Counted from the first letter of the stretch, positions 1-9,437 are shown. The stretch: DNA of 64,000 nucleotides from Singulisphaera sp. GP187 (GCF_900129635.1 NZ_FSRB01000001.1:4379501-4443500), one strand, 5' to 3'. Program-made: numbers and translations. Notes: generated by a model not told the origin, from the sequence alone.

Positions 1-1
1 G

Positions 2-415
2 CTTCTCGTCCGCCGCGGCATGAACTGGTCACGCTGGGACGATCCGAGCATGCTCTCGACCCGCGACCCCGAAGCGGTCCGGATGCCCGCGATCGCCGCC
101 TGGGGGCCGATGGTTCATTTGACCTGGATGGAACGTCAAAACGACCGTTGGCGGAACTACTATCGCGGTTCCAAGGATTATGGTCGACATTGGTCGGAGC
201 CGCTCCTGTTAAGCGTGCCCCACGTCGGCACGGAGCTGATCAATCCCGCGGGCTTCGATCGGGTCTCGGACGATGATCAGTCCTGTATCACCGACGATGG
301 AACCGGCACCGCCCACGCCGTCTGGAGCGTCCTCAGCCCCCATCCCGTGGAAATCCCCGGAAGAGTCTGGCACGCCACGATCGAATGGAAGACACCACAG
401 CATAATTCGCATTAA
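2..415 (+). CDS. Sialidase/BNR-repeat-like protein, C-terminal part (5' truncated)
   Basis: The frame is open from base 2, so the gene starts upstream of the window; the first ATG (20) need not be the true start. About 137 residues are visible. The stretch SKDYGRHW fits the Asp-box (BNR) pattern S-x-D-x-G-x-x-W of six-bladed beta-propeller sialidases, and the repeated WSRW/WSEP and HAVWS motifs fit propeller blades. It is probably a secreted exo-sialidase-like or glycosidase-type protein, but the signal peptide and active-site region lie outside the window, so catalytic activity cannot be judged. The stop TAA is at 413-415, followed by about 90 bases of non-coding DNA before the GxxExxY cassette. 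Confidence 0.5.
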   Translation, partial: LLVRRGMNWSRWDDPSMLSTRDPEAVRMPAIAAWGPMVHLTWMERQNDRWRNYYRGSKDYGRHWSEPLLLSVPHVGTELINPAGFDRVSDDDQSCITDDGTGTAHAVWSVLSPHPVEIPGRVWHATIEWKTPQHNSH

Positions 416-780
416 ATCACATTTCTAAGCAAATTGAATTTGTAGGGTGGGCATGGTCCACCAGGTTTCGCGCCATGGCAGCGTCTGCTAAGCCGCCCCC
501 CAAAACTGGCTCCTCAGCAAAATCGGTGGGTGTGGTTCGGCTCAGGGCGTAGTGTCCGGGCCCGGATGTTCCTGTTGCCGATGAAAATGGGATGAACCAC
601 GGAGACACGGAGGCACAGAGGAGAGGGAAGAGTCCTGAATGTTCAGGATTTAACGGGTCGGGTGATCGGATCGGCAATCGAGGTTCATCGAGTGCTCGCG
701 CCGGGATTGCTGGAGTCGGCGTACGAAGAATTTTCGTGTTATGAATTGCGGCAAAACAACATCTTGTTCCAGAGGTAGCA

Positions 781-3018
781 TACGTTCCGCACATCTCGCC
801 TGCAATTTCTCGGAATTTTCACCTCCTGCTATTTCTGGCATACGCTGATGTATTGGCTCCCGCGACCCGCTCCTTCCATGATCTCCGCCACTGACTTGCT
901 CACATCACGCCTCCTCGTCCCGCCAACCCATCGTGATCGTTCCCCATCGATTCTTCGCTTGTTTCCCATGCAAGGCAATGTCCCAACCGTTCCCTGCCTC
1001 CTTTCGGAGTCAAACTTGAGGATTCGCTTTTGACGTAAGTCTTGCGGGCCTAGACTTACGTCAAGGCGTAATTATTTCTGCAAGTCAACAAAATTTTCCA
1101 CCTTGACCCGCTCGACTCTCGGACAATCATGCCGACGGGAATCACAACCCGACGCCTGTCGCCAATCGCGGGCATGTCGAGGACGATTTGATCCCTCTCG
1201 AGGCCATGGTCCATGCCAGAACAAAAACGACCGCGCCAGTCGAATCCCGCTCCCGATCTCAGTCCCGGCGAGGCGGCCCACACCGGCGGTCAGTCCCTCA
1301 AGTCCTTCCGGCTCGGCGCCCTTCCCATCCTCGATCGGATCATCCGCCGACTTCGACTGGATGACTTCCTCCGCCAATACCTTCCCCCCGAGGATGCCCG
1401 CCAAAAGATCGCCACCTCCACCGGCCTCCTTCTCTTGCTCAAGAACCTTCTCGTCTCCCGTGAACCCATGTATGGCGTCGGCCAATGGGCGAGTCGCCAC
1501 CCCGCCGAGTGGTTCGCTCTGACCCCGGCCCAACTGCCCCACTGGAACGACGACCGCGTCGGACGTTGTCTCGACCGACTCTTCGACGCCAATGTCCCCT
1601 CGTTCACCCTGGCCGTCGCCACCCATGCCGTGGCGGAGTTCAACGTCGCATTGGACGAACTCCATAACGACTCGACCACAATCACCTTCCACGGCGACTA
1701 TCGCGAGGCGGCCCAAGAGGACCTGATGCGGGGCCAGAAGACCCAGGCCATTACCTGGGGGCACAACAAGGATCATCGCCCTGACCTCAAACAACTGCTC
1801 TACGTCCTGACCGTCACTCGCGATGGCGGCGTACCGGTTCACTTCCGCGTCGAAAGCGGGAATACCACCGACGACCGCACTCATCGTGCCACCTGGGACC
1901 TGCTGTGCCAGTTGACCGGGCGACGGGACTTTCTCTATGTGGCCGACTGCAAGCTCGCCACCGCCGAGAACATGGCTTACCTGCACCAGCACGGCGGCCG
2001 ATTCCTGAGCATCCTGCCTCGTACCCGCTCCGAAGATGGCGAATTCCGCGCGTTGTTGTACCAGGACCAGGTGACCTGGAAGCCGATCCATGAGAAGCGG
2101 GATGAGAAGGGAGTTCTCCTGGAACGCTACAGCGTGGCCGACCAGGCGACCCTCAGTGCCGAGGGCTACCGTCTGATCTGGTGTCACAGCACACGGAAAG
2201 CGGAAGTCGACGCATCATCACGTCATCAGCAAGTGGAGCGTGCGTTGCTGGCGTTGTCGGAACTGCGGTTAAAACTCAGCTCGCCGCGTAGCCGCTATCG
2301 CCAACTCGGAAAGGTCAAGGAGGCGGTCGCGGCCATCCTGGAGCCGCGGGACTTGGCCCGGTGGATCACAGTCGAAGTCGTGGAAAAACGGGAGGAAACT
2401 TACCGTCAGGAGGGGCGTGGCCGTCCCAACGACAAGACGCGCTACGTGAAAGAGGAGACCGTTCGCATCGCATTGACTTACCGCATCGACCATGTTGCTC
2501 TCGCGGCGGAAATGTGCGTCGACGGTGTCTTTCCCCTAATCACCAACGAGTTATTGCTTACTGAGGAAGAATTGCTATTAGCATACAAGCGTCAGCCGGT
2601 AATCGAGAAGCGGTTTTCGCAACTCAAGACAGACTTCGAAGTGGCTCCCGTGTACCTGCAGAACGTGGGGCGGATCCAGTCGCTGCTTTGCGTCTATTTC
2701 TTGGCCCTGTTGACCGAGGCGCTGCTGGAGCGGGAACTGCGTGCGGCGATGAAACGCGATGGTGTGAAGAGTGTGCCTCTGTACCCGGAAGGTCGAGCGT
2801 GCCATCGCCCGACGGCACGTCGGGTGATTGATTTGTTCGAGGAGGTGCAGCGTCATCAGCTGATCGTGGAGGGGCAAGCGCCAGTGGAATTCACGACCGA
2901 GCTCTCCAAGTTGCAACGCCAGATTCTGAACCTGCTTGGCATGGCGACGGCCTACGATCGCTGAAATTGCAGGCCGCCGGAAATTCGGAGATAATGAACC
3001 AGAGATGTGCGGAACGTA
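781..3018 (+). mobile_element. Insertion sequence, IS4 superfamily (IS1634-like), 2238 bp
   Basis: Perfect 17-bp terminal inverted repeats lie at 781-797 (TACGTTCCGCACATCTC) and 3002-3018. A 10-bp target duplication with one mismatch flanks it (771-780 AGAGGTAGCA; 3019-3028 GGAGGTAGCA). The intact cassette at 23031-23626 shows the uninterrupted sequence at this site, which confirms the boundaries. A second shared motif (GCCTGCAATTTC) sits just inside both ends. The element carries one transposase gene. About 430 bases precede that gene and hold no other convincing frame. Confidence 0.9.
1213..2964 (+). CDS. DDE transposase, IS4 superfamily (IS1634-like, DUF4277 N-terminus)
   Basis: 583 residues, intact. 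The N-terminal 100 residues (GALPILDRIIRRL...) resemble the DUF4277 region of IS1634-type transposases. The probable acidic triad is D153 (HNDSTTITFHG), D245 (YVADCKLATAENM) and E465. The last sits in the motif Y458-x2-Q-x3-E465-x6-K, matching the IS4-type Y-(2)-R-(3)-E-(6)-K signature with Q for R. It should catalyse cut-and-paste movement of the enclosing element. The ATG at 1213 was chosen as the first in frame after the 5' untranslated part. Intact ends plus an intact gene suggest a recently active copy. Confidence 0.92.
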   Translation: MPEQKRPRQSNPAPDLSPGEAAHTGGQSLKSFRLGALPILDRIIRRLRLDDFLRQYLPPEDARQKIATSTGLLLLLKNLLVSREPMYGVGQWASRHPAEWFALTPAQLPHWNDDRVGRCLDRLFDANVPSFTLAVATHAVAEFNVALDELHNDSTTITFHGDYREAAQEDLMRGQKTQAITWGHNKDHRPDLKQLLYVLTVTRDGGVPVHFRVESGNTTDDRTHRATWDLLCQLTGRRDFLYVADCKLATAENMAYLHQHGGRFLSILPRTRSEDGEFRALLYQDQVTWKPIHEKRDEKGVLLERYSVADQATLSAEGYRLIWCHSTRKAEVDASSRHQQVERALLALSELRLKLSSPRSRYRQLGKVKEAVAAILEPRDLARWITVEVVEKREETYRQEGRGRPNDKTRYVKEETVRIALTYRIDHVALAAEMCVDGVFPLITNELLLTEEELLLAYKRQPVIEKRFSQLKTDFEVAPVYLQNVGRIQSLLCVYFLALLTEALLERELRAAMKRDGVKSVPLYPEGRACHRPTARRVIDLFEEVQRHQLIVEGQAPVEFTTELSKLQRQILNLLGMATAYDR

Positions 3019-3577
3019 GGAGGTAGCAGAAGCTCCCTGTCGATTACAAGGACGTCCCGCTTGATTGTGGTTACATCATGGATATCGTCATCCCGAAATG
3101 CCTCGTCATCGAGCTGAAAACCGTCGAAAGACTGGTCCCGATCCACGAGGCGCAACTCTTGACGTACCTGAAACTCAGCAAGATTCGCCTCGGCCTCCTC
3201 CTGAACTTCAACGTCCCCGTCTTGAAGGAGGGAATCAAACGAACGATCCTCTGGATCAACGCTTTCCTCCCCCCCCTCTCTTCTCTTCCCTGTGCCTCCG
3301 TGTCTCCGTGGTTCATCCTCCCATACACTCCACCCACTGATTCCGCGGAAGAGCCCAAAAACTCAAGTTTGCGAACGCAAAGCCGAATTGGTCGAGTGGC
3401 TCGTCACAGGGTGATGTTACAGAGCTGTGACACTCGAATCGGCCAATCGCCCGTAGGATATCTACAGAGACGCAATCCCCGCCACGAAGGCGCGGACCGC
3501 GTGAAGCACGTGAGGCCGTGGCGCGGCCGAACGGGCTGACGCACCCATTCTCAAATCCCAATACAAAGGAGATCGGG

Positions 3578-5688
3578 ATGTTGGCCAAGACTCATTCAAG
3601 AGGCCCCGGGGTTGCCACACTTGGGGCCTTGGTCTCGACCATCGTGCTCCTCATCACGTCGGCATCGCACCGCGGATTCGCGATTCAGGAGGCCGCCGCT
3701 GCCAAGGAGCAACCCAAGTCCGCGATCGCCGCGCCGGCCCGCCGGCCCGTCAAGCAAGGGATCCTCGACCTTGAGGATCCGATCGCGCGGGCCGAGTTGA
3801 TCCTGGTCGTGAGGTTGGTGGGGGTGACCGAGTCCAAGGTCGTGTACGGCGGCAAGACTGAGGTCGTCACCCAGCAATTCCGGTTCGAACCGGTTCGCAC
3901 GATCAAGGGAATCTTCGCTCGCGACTCGCTGTTGCTCACCGGCCAGGACCTGGGAACCCAGCAGTTTGCCGGGGGGGCCGGTCGGCTCGAACCCGGGCAG
4001 CTGCTGCTCCTCCTGCTGGGACGCCAGGGGCCGGGATACTTCAACTGCAACACGGCCGGTTCGCTCGAGCAGTCGATCCCTCGCCTCCGTGATCAGACCG
4101 ACCCGCTCTTGCCCGCTGTCGAGGCACTCCTCGCGGTGACCCAGACTCGCGACCGCACCGTCAAGGTGGCGACCCTGCTCAGCGCCCTCGGCAAGGCCAA
4201 GGACCGGGACGCCACCCCCTGCTCCTCTCGTTGCGCCGTCGGGCCCTGCTCGGGGCTCAGATCCCCGACGCCACTCGGATCGTCTCGCGATTCCTGGGCG
4301 ATCCCGCCCCCGAGGTCCGCGAGGTCACGGCCACGACCCTAGCCGCGCTGCTCGACGCCGACTATCTCCACCAAGGCGGGTTGCGTGAACAGGCGGTAAA
4401 GTCCATCGTCGCCGCGCTGGATACCGCCGGGCCTGACCTGAGCGTGCGAGTCGCCCTGTTCCATGCGCTGGGCGCGGCGGGCGAATCGGCCCGTCGCGTC
4501 GAGCCAGCTTTGGAGTGGCTCCGGGCCGACCGCCCCGCGGCCACCTTCGCCGAACTCGGGGCGCGGCTGCGAGCCATCGGCCGGAGCGGCCGGGCCGACC
4601 AGCGTGACGCCATGGGAACGTTCCTCGATCAACTGCCGCTCGACGCTCCCGCCGAGATCCAGGCGGCCGCGGGCCAGGCACTTGGCGTACTCGCTCCCCA
4701 AGAGGCCGCGCGTCGACTTCTGAAGCGACTCATCAGTCAGTCGGACGCAGGACTTGGAATGAGCAGTGAGCTCACCCTCCTCGGTGAACTGCCGCGCGAC
4801 GTGGCCGCCCCAGCGCTCGTCGAAGCCTCGGCTCGGATCGAGAACCAAGGCGAACGGCTCGCCTTCGCCACCGCTTGCGTCAAGGTGGCCGACCCCCGCC
4901 TCGGCCCCGCGCTGGGCGGCCTGCTCGACCCGCGGTTTGGAAACGTCCGCTGGCAAGCGAGCGAAGCGCTCCGACGGATCGACACGAACGATGCGGCAAG
5001 CCTCCTCTCGCCCCACCTGGGGGAGGAGGCCGACCTGCACCGCAAGCTGGTGATGGCCGAGTTCCTCGGCCGCCACGGCTTCCGCGGTGGCTATCCGTAC
5101 GCGATCGAGCATATGTCGGCCCCGGAACTCCAGGATGCGGCCGTCGAGGCGCTGGCCGCGATCCAGGAGCCGAAGGCTGTCCCCGAGCTCAGAAAGATCT
5201 GGGAGAGCAGCCACGACCTCGCCTGGAACGCCGCCGCGATCCGGGCACTGGGCCGGCTCGGCCAGGCCGACATCGCACCTCGGCTGCTGGAACTGGCCGG
5301 CGACCGGAGGAATCCGCTGGTGGCCCCTGCCCTGATCGCGCTGGGCGACCTGCAAATCGGCAAGGCGCTGCCGCTCGTCCTCGACAGCCTCGGGTCCCGG
5401 AACGACGAGGTTGTCATCGCGGCCGCCCGCGCCGCCGGCAAACTCCTGGCCGGCCCCGCCGCCAAGTCCGACGAGATCCGCGACCGACTCGCCGCGCTCG
5501 TGGCCGACCCTGACGCCTCGCAACCGGTGCGGGGAGCGGCCCTGGAATCGCTGGTCGCGCTGAACGACTCGCGGCTCGAATCGGCGCTCGCCGTCGCGGC
5601 CCGGGACGGTGCCCTCGAAGGCAGCGTGCTGATGCCTCGACTCGAGGAACTGTTGGCAGCCCACAAGGTCAAGCTGACCCCAAAATGA
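3578..5688 (+). CDS. Secreted HEAT-repeat protein (one frameshift at 4215-4219)
   Basis: The ATG at 3578 follows AAAGGAG and gives a signal peptide of about 35 residues (hydrophobic LGALVSTIVLLITSA). Residues about 50-165 form a beta-rich domain with no family I can name. From about residue 215 there are repeated alpha-helical HEAT/armadillo-type units (for example FLGDPAPEVREVTATTLAALL) over some 480 residues, suggesting a protein-interaction solenoid outside the cytoplasm. The frame breaks at a run of five Cs (4215-4219): translation from 3578 would end at 4342, while the continuing HEAT frame runs to 5688. One extra C would give ATPLLLSLRRRALLGA and restore a protein of about 703 residues. 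It heads the cluster with the vWA protein and two-component system. The break could be a sequencing error or a recent inactivation. Confidence 0.75.
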
Positions 5689-5762
5689 CGACCCATTTCA
5701 TTTTCAATGGACCGTGTCTGCACATCCACAAATAATGACTCAATCCCAAGGAGTGACGACCC

Positions 5763-6884
5763 ATGAAGCGCATCCTGACGATCGCGGCATTTGCGGTATC
5801 CGGCTGGCTCGGCCTGCTCGGCGCCGCGGAGGCGAAGGGGCCGGCGATCCAGATCGCCCTCCTGCTCGATACGAGCAACAGCATGGACGGCCTGATCGAC
5901 CAGGCGAAGAGTCAACTCTGGAGTGTGGTCAATGAGTTCATTCACGCAAAGCGCGATGGCCGGCCCGCTTCGATCGAAGTCGCGCTTTACGAGTACGGCA
6001 ACGATAACCTGCCGGCCGAGGAAGGCTTCGTCCGCATGGTCGTGCCCCTGACCGACGACCTGGACACGGTCTCGGAGAAGCTGTTCGCCCTGAAGACCCG
6101 AGGGGGCAGCGAGTTCTGCGGGCAGGTCATTCGCGATGCCACCAGCCAGCTCACCTGGAGTCGGGCGAGTGGAGTCTACAAGGCGATCTTCATCGCGGGC
6201 AACGAGCCGTTCACCCAAGGGTCCGTTGACTACCATGGAGCCTGCCGCGGAGCGATCAAGAAAGGGATCATCGTCAACACGATCTTCTGCGGCCCGAATT
6301 CGGAGGGCGAACAGACCGGTTGGAGCGCCGGGGCCGTGCTGGCCGACGGCCGGTATATGAGCATCGACCACAATCACAAAGTCGTGGCGATCCCCTGCCC
6401 GCAGGACGACGAGATCAGGCGACTGGGCCTCGACTTGAACAAGACGTATGTCCCTTATGGTAGGATGGGCTTCGAGGGCCAGGCGCGGCAGGCCGCTCAG
6501 GACGCCAACGCGAGCACGGTGTCCCCCAGCGTCCTCGCCTCGCGCGCGGTCTCGAAGAGTTCCTTGAACGTCTACTGCAACGATACATGGGACCTGATCG
6601 ATGCGATCAAGACCGGCAAATGCAAACTCGATGACCTGAAGGACGACGACCTGCCGGCGGACCTCCGCAAGCTCAGCAAGGCCGAACGTCTGGCCTGCCT
6701 CAACGACAAGTCCGCCCAACGCGAGACGGTCCAAAAACGCATCCTCACCCTGCACCGGGAGCGTGAGACATTCCTGGCCGCCGAGCGAAAGAAACAGGCG
6801 GCCGGGAGTGAGGAGACGCTCGACACGGTGATCCTCAAGGCGGTCCGCGAACAAGCAGCCCGCGCCAACATCCGGTTCGAGTAG
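5763..6884 (+). CDS. Secreted von Willebrand factor A domain protein
   Basis: 373 residues. A signal peptide (MKRILTIAAFAVSGWLGLLGAAEA) precedes a vWA domain (about 28-230) with a MIDAS-type motif D-T-S-N-S-M, where metal ions bind through DxSxS. The C-terminal 120 residues are charged and helical (KLSKAERLACLNDKSAQRETVQKRI), without a recognised domain. AAGGAG at about 5749 supports the ATG at 5763. It lies 75 bases after the HEAT-repeat gene, and its TAG is 3 bases before the response-regulator ATG, so co-transcription is very likely. An adhesion or sensing role in the cell envelope, linked to the two-component system, is inferred. Confidence 0.8.
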   Translation: MKRILTIAAFAVSGWLGLLGAAEAKGPAIQIALLLDTSNSMDGLIDQAKSQLWSVVNEFIHAKRDGRPASIEVALYEYGNDNLPAEEGFVRMVVPLTDDLDTVSEKLFALKTRGGSEFCGQVIRDATSQLTWSRASGVYKAIFIAGNEPFTQGSVDYHGACRGAIKKGIIVNTIFCGPNSEGEQTGWSAGAVLADGRYMSIDHNHKVVAIPCPQDDEIRRLGLDLNKTYVPYGRMGFEGQARQAAQDANASTVSPSVLASRAVSKSSLNVYCNDTWDLIDAIKTGKCKLDDLKDDDLPADLRKLSKAERLACLNDKSAQRETVQKRILTLHRERETFLAAERKKQAAGSEETLDTVILKAVREQAARANIRFE

Positions 6885-6887
6885 ACC

Positions 6888-7595
6888 ATGAACGGCAAGA
6901 CAGTCCTGGTCATCGAGGATGATCCGGCGATCCGCCGGGGCCTGATCGACGCCCTGGCGTTCGCCGGATATGCCACTCTGGAGGCGAGCGACGGTCTCGC
7001 GGGCTGTCGCGCGGCGCTCGCTGCCGATTGCGATCTCCTCCTGCTCGACCTCGTCCTGCCCGGCCGCGATGGGCTCGATATCCTTCGCGAGGTCCGGCTC
7101 GCCCGGCCGAACCTGCCCGTGATCGTCCTGACGGCCCGGGCTTCGGAAGACGACCGCGTGCGAGGACTGTCTTCAGGGTCCGATGATTATATTACCAAGC
7201 CATTCAGCATTCGCGAGTTGCTGGCGCGGGTCGAGGCCGTCCTGAGGCGATCGCCCGGTCGGCCGCCAGGCGTCCGCCACGTCGAGTTCCTCGGGGGCCT
7301 GGCCGATCTCGAGCGGCGTGAGGTCCGGTTCGACGATGGCGGGCGCAGCGACCTTTCCGAACGAGAGAGCGAGTTGCTCCTCTACCTCGCCAGCCACACG
7401 GAACGGGTGATCTCTCGCGAGGAGATCCTCGCGAATGTCTGGGGGCTCGACCCGGCCGGAATCACGACCCGGACGATCGACATGCATGTGGCCCGACTCC
7501 GCGAGAAGCTGCGGGACGACTCCGAACGGCCGCGGATTATCCTGACGGTGCGCGGACTCGGCTACATGCTCCGCGCCGGGGACGTAACCCCATGA
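6888..7595 (+). CDS. OmpR/PhoB-family response regulator
   Basis: 235 residues. The receiver domain (about 4-118) has the acidic pair ED10-12, the phospho-acceptor D54 (LLLLDLVLPGRDG) and the conserved lysine in YITKPF. The C-terminal winged helix (about 140-232) has the typical SERESELLLYL and the ending TVRGLGYML of OmpR-type DNA-binding domains. It starts 3 bases after the vWA gene, and its last codons overlap the kinase ATG by 4 bases (ATGA), indicating translational coupling. It should be phosphorylated by that kinase and act as a transcription factor. Confidence 0.95.
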   Translation: MNGKTVLVIEDDPAIRRGLIDALAFAGYATLEASDGLAGCRAALAADCDLLLLDLVLPGRDGLDILREVRLARPNLPVIVLTARASEDDRVRGLSSGSDDYITKPFSIRELLARVEAVLRRSPGRPPGVRHVEFLGGLADLERREVRFDDGGRSDLSERESELLLYLASHTERVISREEILANVWGLDPAGITTRTIDMHVARLREKLRDDSERPRIILTVRGLGYMLRAGDVTP

Positions 7596-9337
7596 GGAAG
7601 CATCCCGGCTGGATCTGGCTCGCGTTCGGCCTCTGCGTCACCCTGGCTGCCGTGGCGATGACCCGAGTGAGTGCGGTGGCCCTCGAGTTGGAACGCGCCG
7701 AGTCGCGGATCCGGCGCCAGGCGGCCCGCGACGAGAACTTGCAGCTCGCATTGTGGCGGATGGATTCGGCGCTGGCGCCGCTCATCGCCGAAGAGGGGAT
7801 GCGCCCCTATTTCACCTACACCTCGTTCTATCCCGCCGAACGTGCTTATACGCACATGCTCGAGGCCGTGAATAAAGGGGACGTGCTGGTCGCTTCCCCG
7901 TTACTGACCTACACCTCACCGCGGATCCGCCTGCACTTCCAGTTCGGTCCCGATGGCCGCCTGAATTCCCCGCAAGTCCCCGAAGGGAACATGCGGGCCC
8001 TCGCCGAGTCGCGGCTGCTCCCCCCCGGTCAACTGGACGCCGCGGCCCACCGGTTCGCTCGCTTGCGAGGCTTGGTGAGCGAGCCGGCGATGGACCTCTG
8101 CTGCGAACCGCAGGCAACCCCCTCCCGCAAATCGACGGATATCCTCGGCATGTTTCCGGATCAGGCCGCGACCGACCCAGGCCAGCAGTCGCGCGGATCG
8201 ATCGAATACATGATGCGTTATCGAAACAAAACAAGGGCTCAAGCGGTCGCTCCCGAGCGGTTACTCGCGACCAGTGAGCCGGTCTCACAAGCCCCGATGG
8301 AGGCCGCCTGGATCGGCGAGTCCTTGATTTTAGGGCGTCGGGTCCGGGTCGGCCCCAAGACGTTCCTTCAAGGCTGCTGGCTGGATTGGGAGGCGATCCG
8401 CGCCGAGTTGCTGGCAAGCGTCGTCGATCTGGTGCCAAACGCGACTCTCGAACCGGTGCAAGCCGACGATCAAGCGCCAACCCGCCGACTCGCCGCGCTC
8501 CCCGCCCGGCTGGTGATGCCACCCGCTGAGGCGGAAGTCCGGACCTCGTGGTCACCGGTTCGCCTCTCGCTCGGGATCACCTGGGCCTGCCTGATTCTCA
8601 CCGCGGGGGCCGTCGCGCTTTTGCTCGGTGGAGCCCTTTCTTTAAGCGAGCGGCGCGGAACCTTCGTCTCGGCCGTGACCCACGAGCTGCGGACGCCGCT
8701 GACAACCTTCCGGCTCTACACCGAGATGCTCGCGGAGGGGATGGTTCGTGACCCCGAGACGCAGGCGTCCTACCTGCAGACCCTCCGCAACGAGTCCGAG
8801 CGGCTGGGCCACCTCGTGGAGAACGTCCTGTCGTTCGCCTGCATCGAGCGGGGACGGTCGATCGACCGCCGCGATCTCCTCGAGGTTGCGGACCTGATCG
8901 CGCGCGTTCAACCGGCGCTGGCGGCCCAGGCCGATCGGGGCGGAATGGAGTTCGTGGTGAGTCACGAACTCCCCGACGTCCGGATCCGCACCGACGTCTC
9001 GCTCGTCGAGCAGATCCTGGCGAACCTCGTCGACAACACCGCGAAGTATGCCAATCGCGCGGACGATCGGCGCATCGAGCTGGAATTCGCGGTCGCGCCT
9101 GCGAGGCTCGCCGTCTCAGTCCGGGACCACGGTCCGGGCCTGCCCGACCGAGCGATCCGCCGCCTCTTCCGCCCGTTCTCGAAATCGGCCCACGACGCCG
9201 CCCATTCCGCGCCTGGCGTTGGCCTGGGACTGGCCCTCAGCCGCCGCCTGGCGCGAGCCCTGGGGGGCGACTTGCGGCTCGGTGCCAACGGCCCGGACGG
9301 GGTGAGCTTCGTGCTCACGCTCCCGATCGAGGCTTGA
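7592..9337 (+). CDS. Transmembrane sensor histidine kinase
   Basis: 581 residues. Transmembrane segment 1 is at about 5-25 and segment 2 at about 330-352 (ACLILTAGAVALLLGGAL). They bracket a sensor region of about 300 residues outside the membrane with no recognised domain. The HisKA box SAVTHELRTPLTTF places the phosphorylated histidine at H364. ATPase motifs follow: N box (LVDNTAKYA), G1 (RDHGPGLP) and G2 (GVGLGLALS). It overlaps the response regulator by 4 bases, so the two form a cognate pair. Its signal is unknown; the vWA and DUF3386-like neighbours suggest an envelope or metal-related stimulus, which is inference only. Confidence 0.93.
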   Translation: MRKHPGWIWLAFGLCVTLAAVAMTRVSAVALELERAESRIRRQAARDENLQLALWRMDSALAPLIAEEGMRPYFTYTSFYPAERAYTHMLEAVNKGDVLVASPLLTYTSPRIRLHFQFGPDGRLNSPQVPEGNMRALAESRLLPPGQLDAAAHRFARLRGLVSEPAMDLCCEPQATPSRKSTDILGMFPDQAATDPGQQSRGSIEYMMRYRNKTRAQAVAPERLLATSEPVSQAPMEAAWIGESLILGRRVRVGPKTFLQGCWLDWEAIRAELLASVVDLVPNATLEPVQADDQAPTRRLAALPARLVMPPAEAEVRTSWSPVRLSLGITWACLILTAGAVALLLGGALSLSERRGTFVSAVTHELRTPLTTFRLYTEMLAEGMVRDPETQASYLQTLRNESERLGHLVENVLSFACIERGRSIDRRDLLEVADLIARVQPALAAQADRGGMEFVVSHELPDVRIRTDVSLVEQILANLVDNTAKYANRADDRRIELEFAVAPARLAVSVRDHGPGLPDRAIRRLFRPFSKSAHDAAHSAPGVGLGLALSRRLARALGGDLRLGANGPDGVSFVLTLPIEA

Positions 9338-9437
9338 CGACGGCCGGTTGCCCGCCGCGGTCCCGACGGGTAGGCTGACGAAGACTTGCCCCTTTGGGAT
9401 GACCGCGACAGTTTCGCAGAGTGAGGACGTCATTCAA

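Larger units (their letters stand above)
638..3258 (+). pseudogene. GxxExxY family protein (PD-(D/E)XK nuclease-like), interrupted
   Basis: The N-terminal part (638-780) reads NVQDLTGRVIGSAIEVHRVL and on to the CYELRQNNILFQR region. The C-terminal part (3027-3258) carries DIVIPKCLVIELKTVE, the D...E-x-K nuclease-like core, and KLSKIRLGLLLNFNVPVL. This is the normal order of the GxxExxY family (named after the GLLESAYE-type motif). The gene is broken three ways: an IS at 781-3018, an amber codon just after FQR where the family has a glutamine (CAG to TAG), and an upstream MNHGDTEAQRR frame (591) that is out of phase with the body. No natural stop follows the last conserved motif. The family's function is not established. 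Confidence 0.8.
508..3355. mobile_element. GxxExxY cassette copy 1 (inverted-repeat-bounded unit, split by an IS)
   Basis: This unit is nearly identical to the one at 23031-23626. Without the IS and its target duplication it is about 600 bases. It has two nested inverted repeats. The outer pair is imperfect, about 25 bases: 508-532 begins GGCTCCTCAGCA, and 3331-3355 ends TTCCGCGGAAGAGCC. The inner pair is the ATGAACCACGGAGACACGG motif at about 590-617 and its complement at 3290-3317, matching over at least 28 bases. Flanking octamers at 500-507 and 3356-3363 differ at one base (CCAAAACT / CAAAAACT) and could be a decayed target duplication. The cargo is one GxxExxY reading frame. That it is mobile is inferred from the repeats and the second copy. 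Confidence 0.6.

Noticed and set aside
591..660. Short frame beginning MNHGDTEAQRR as a possible start of the GxxExxY protein
   Set aside because: It is the inner inverted repeat and is out of phase with the protein body in both copies, so it is not counted as the working start.
1072..2187. Long minus-strand open frame of 371 codons opposite the IS transposase
   Set aside because: It lies antisense to a clear transposase, has no domain or ribosome-binding site, and is typical of GC-rich antisense frames.
5091..6854. Minus-strand open frame of 587 codons opposite the HEAT-repeat and vWA genes
   Set aside because: It spans two real genes in antisense and has the low-complexity look of shadow translation.
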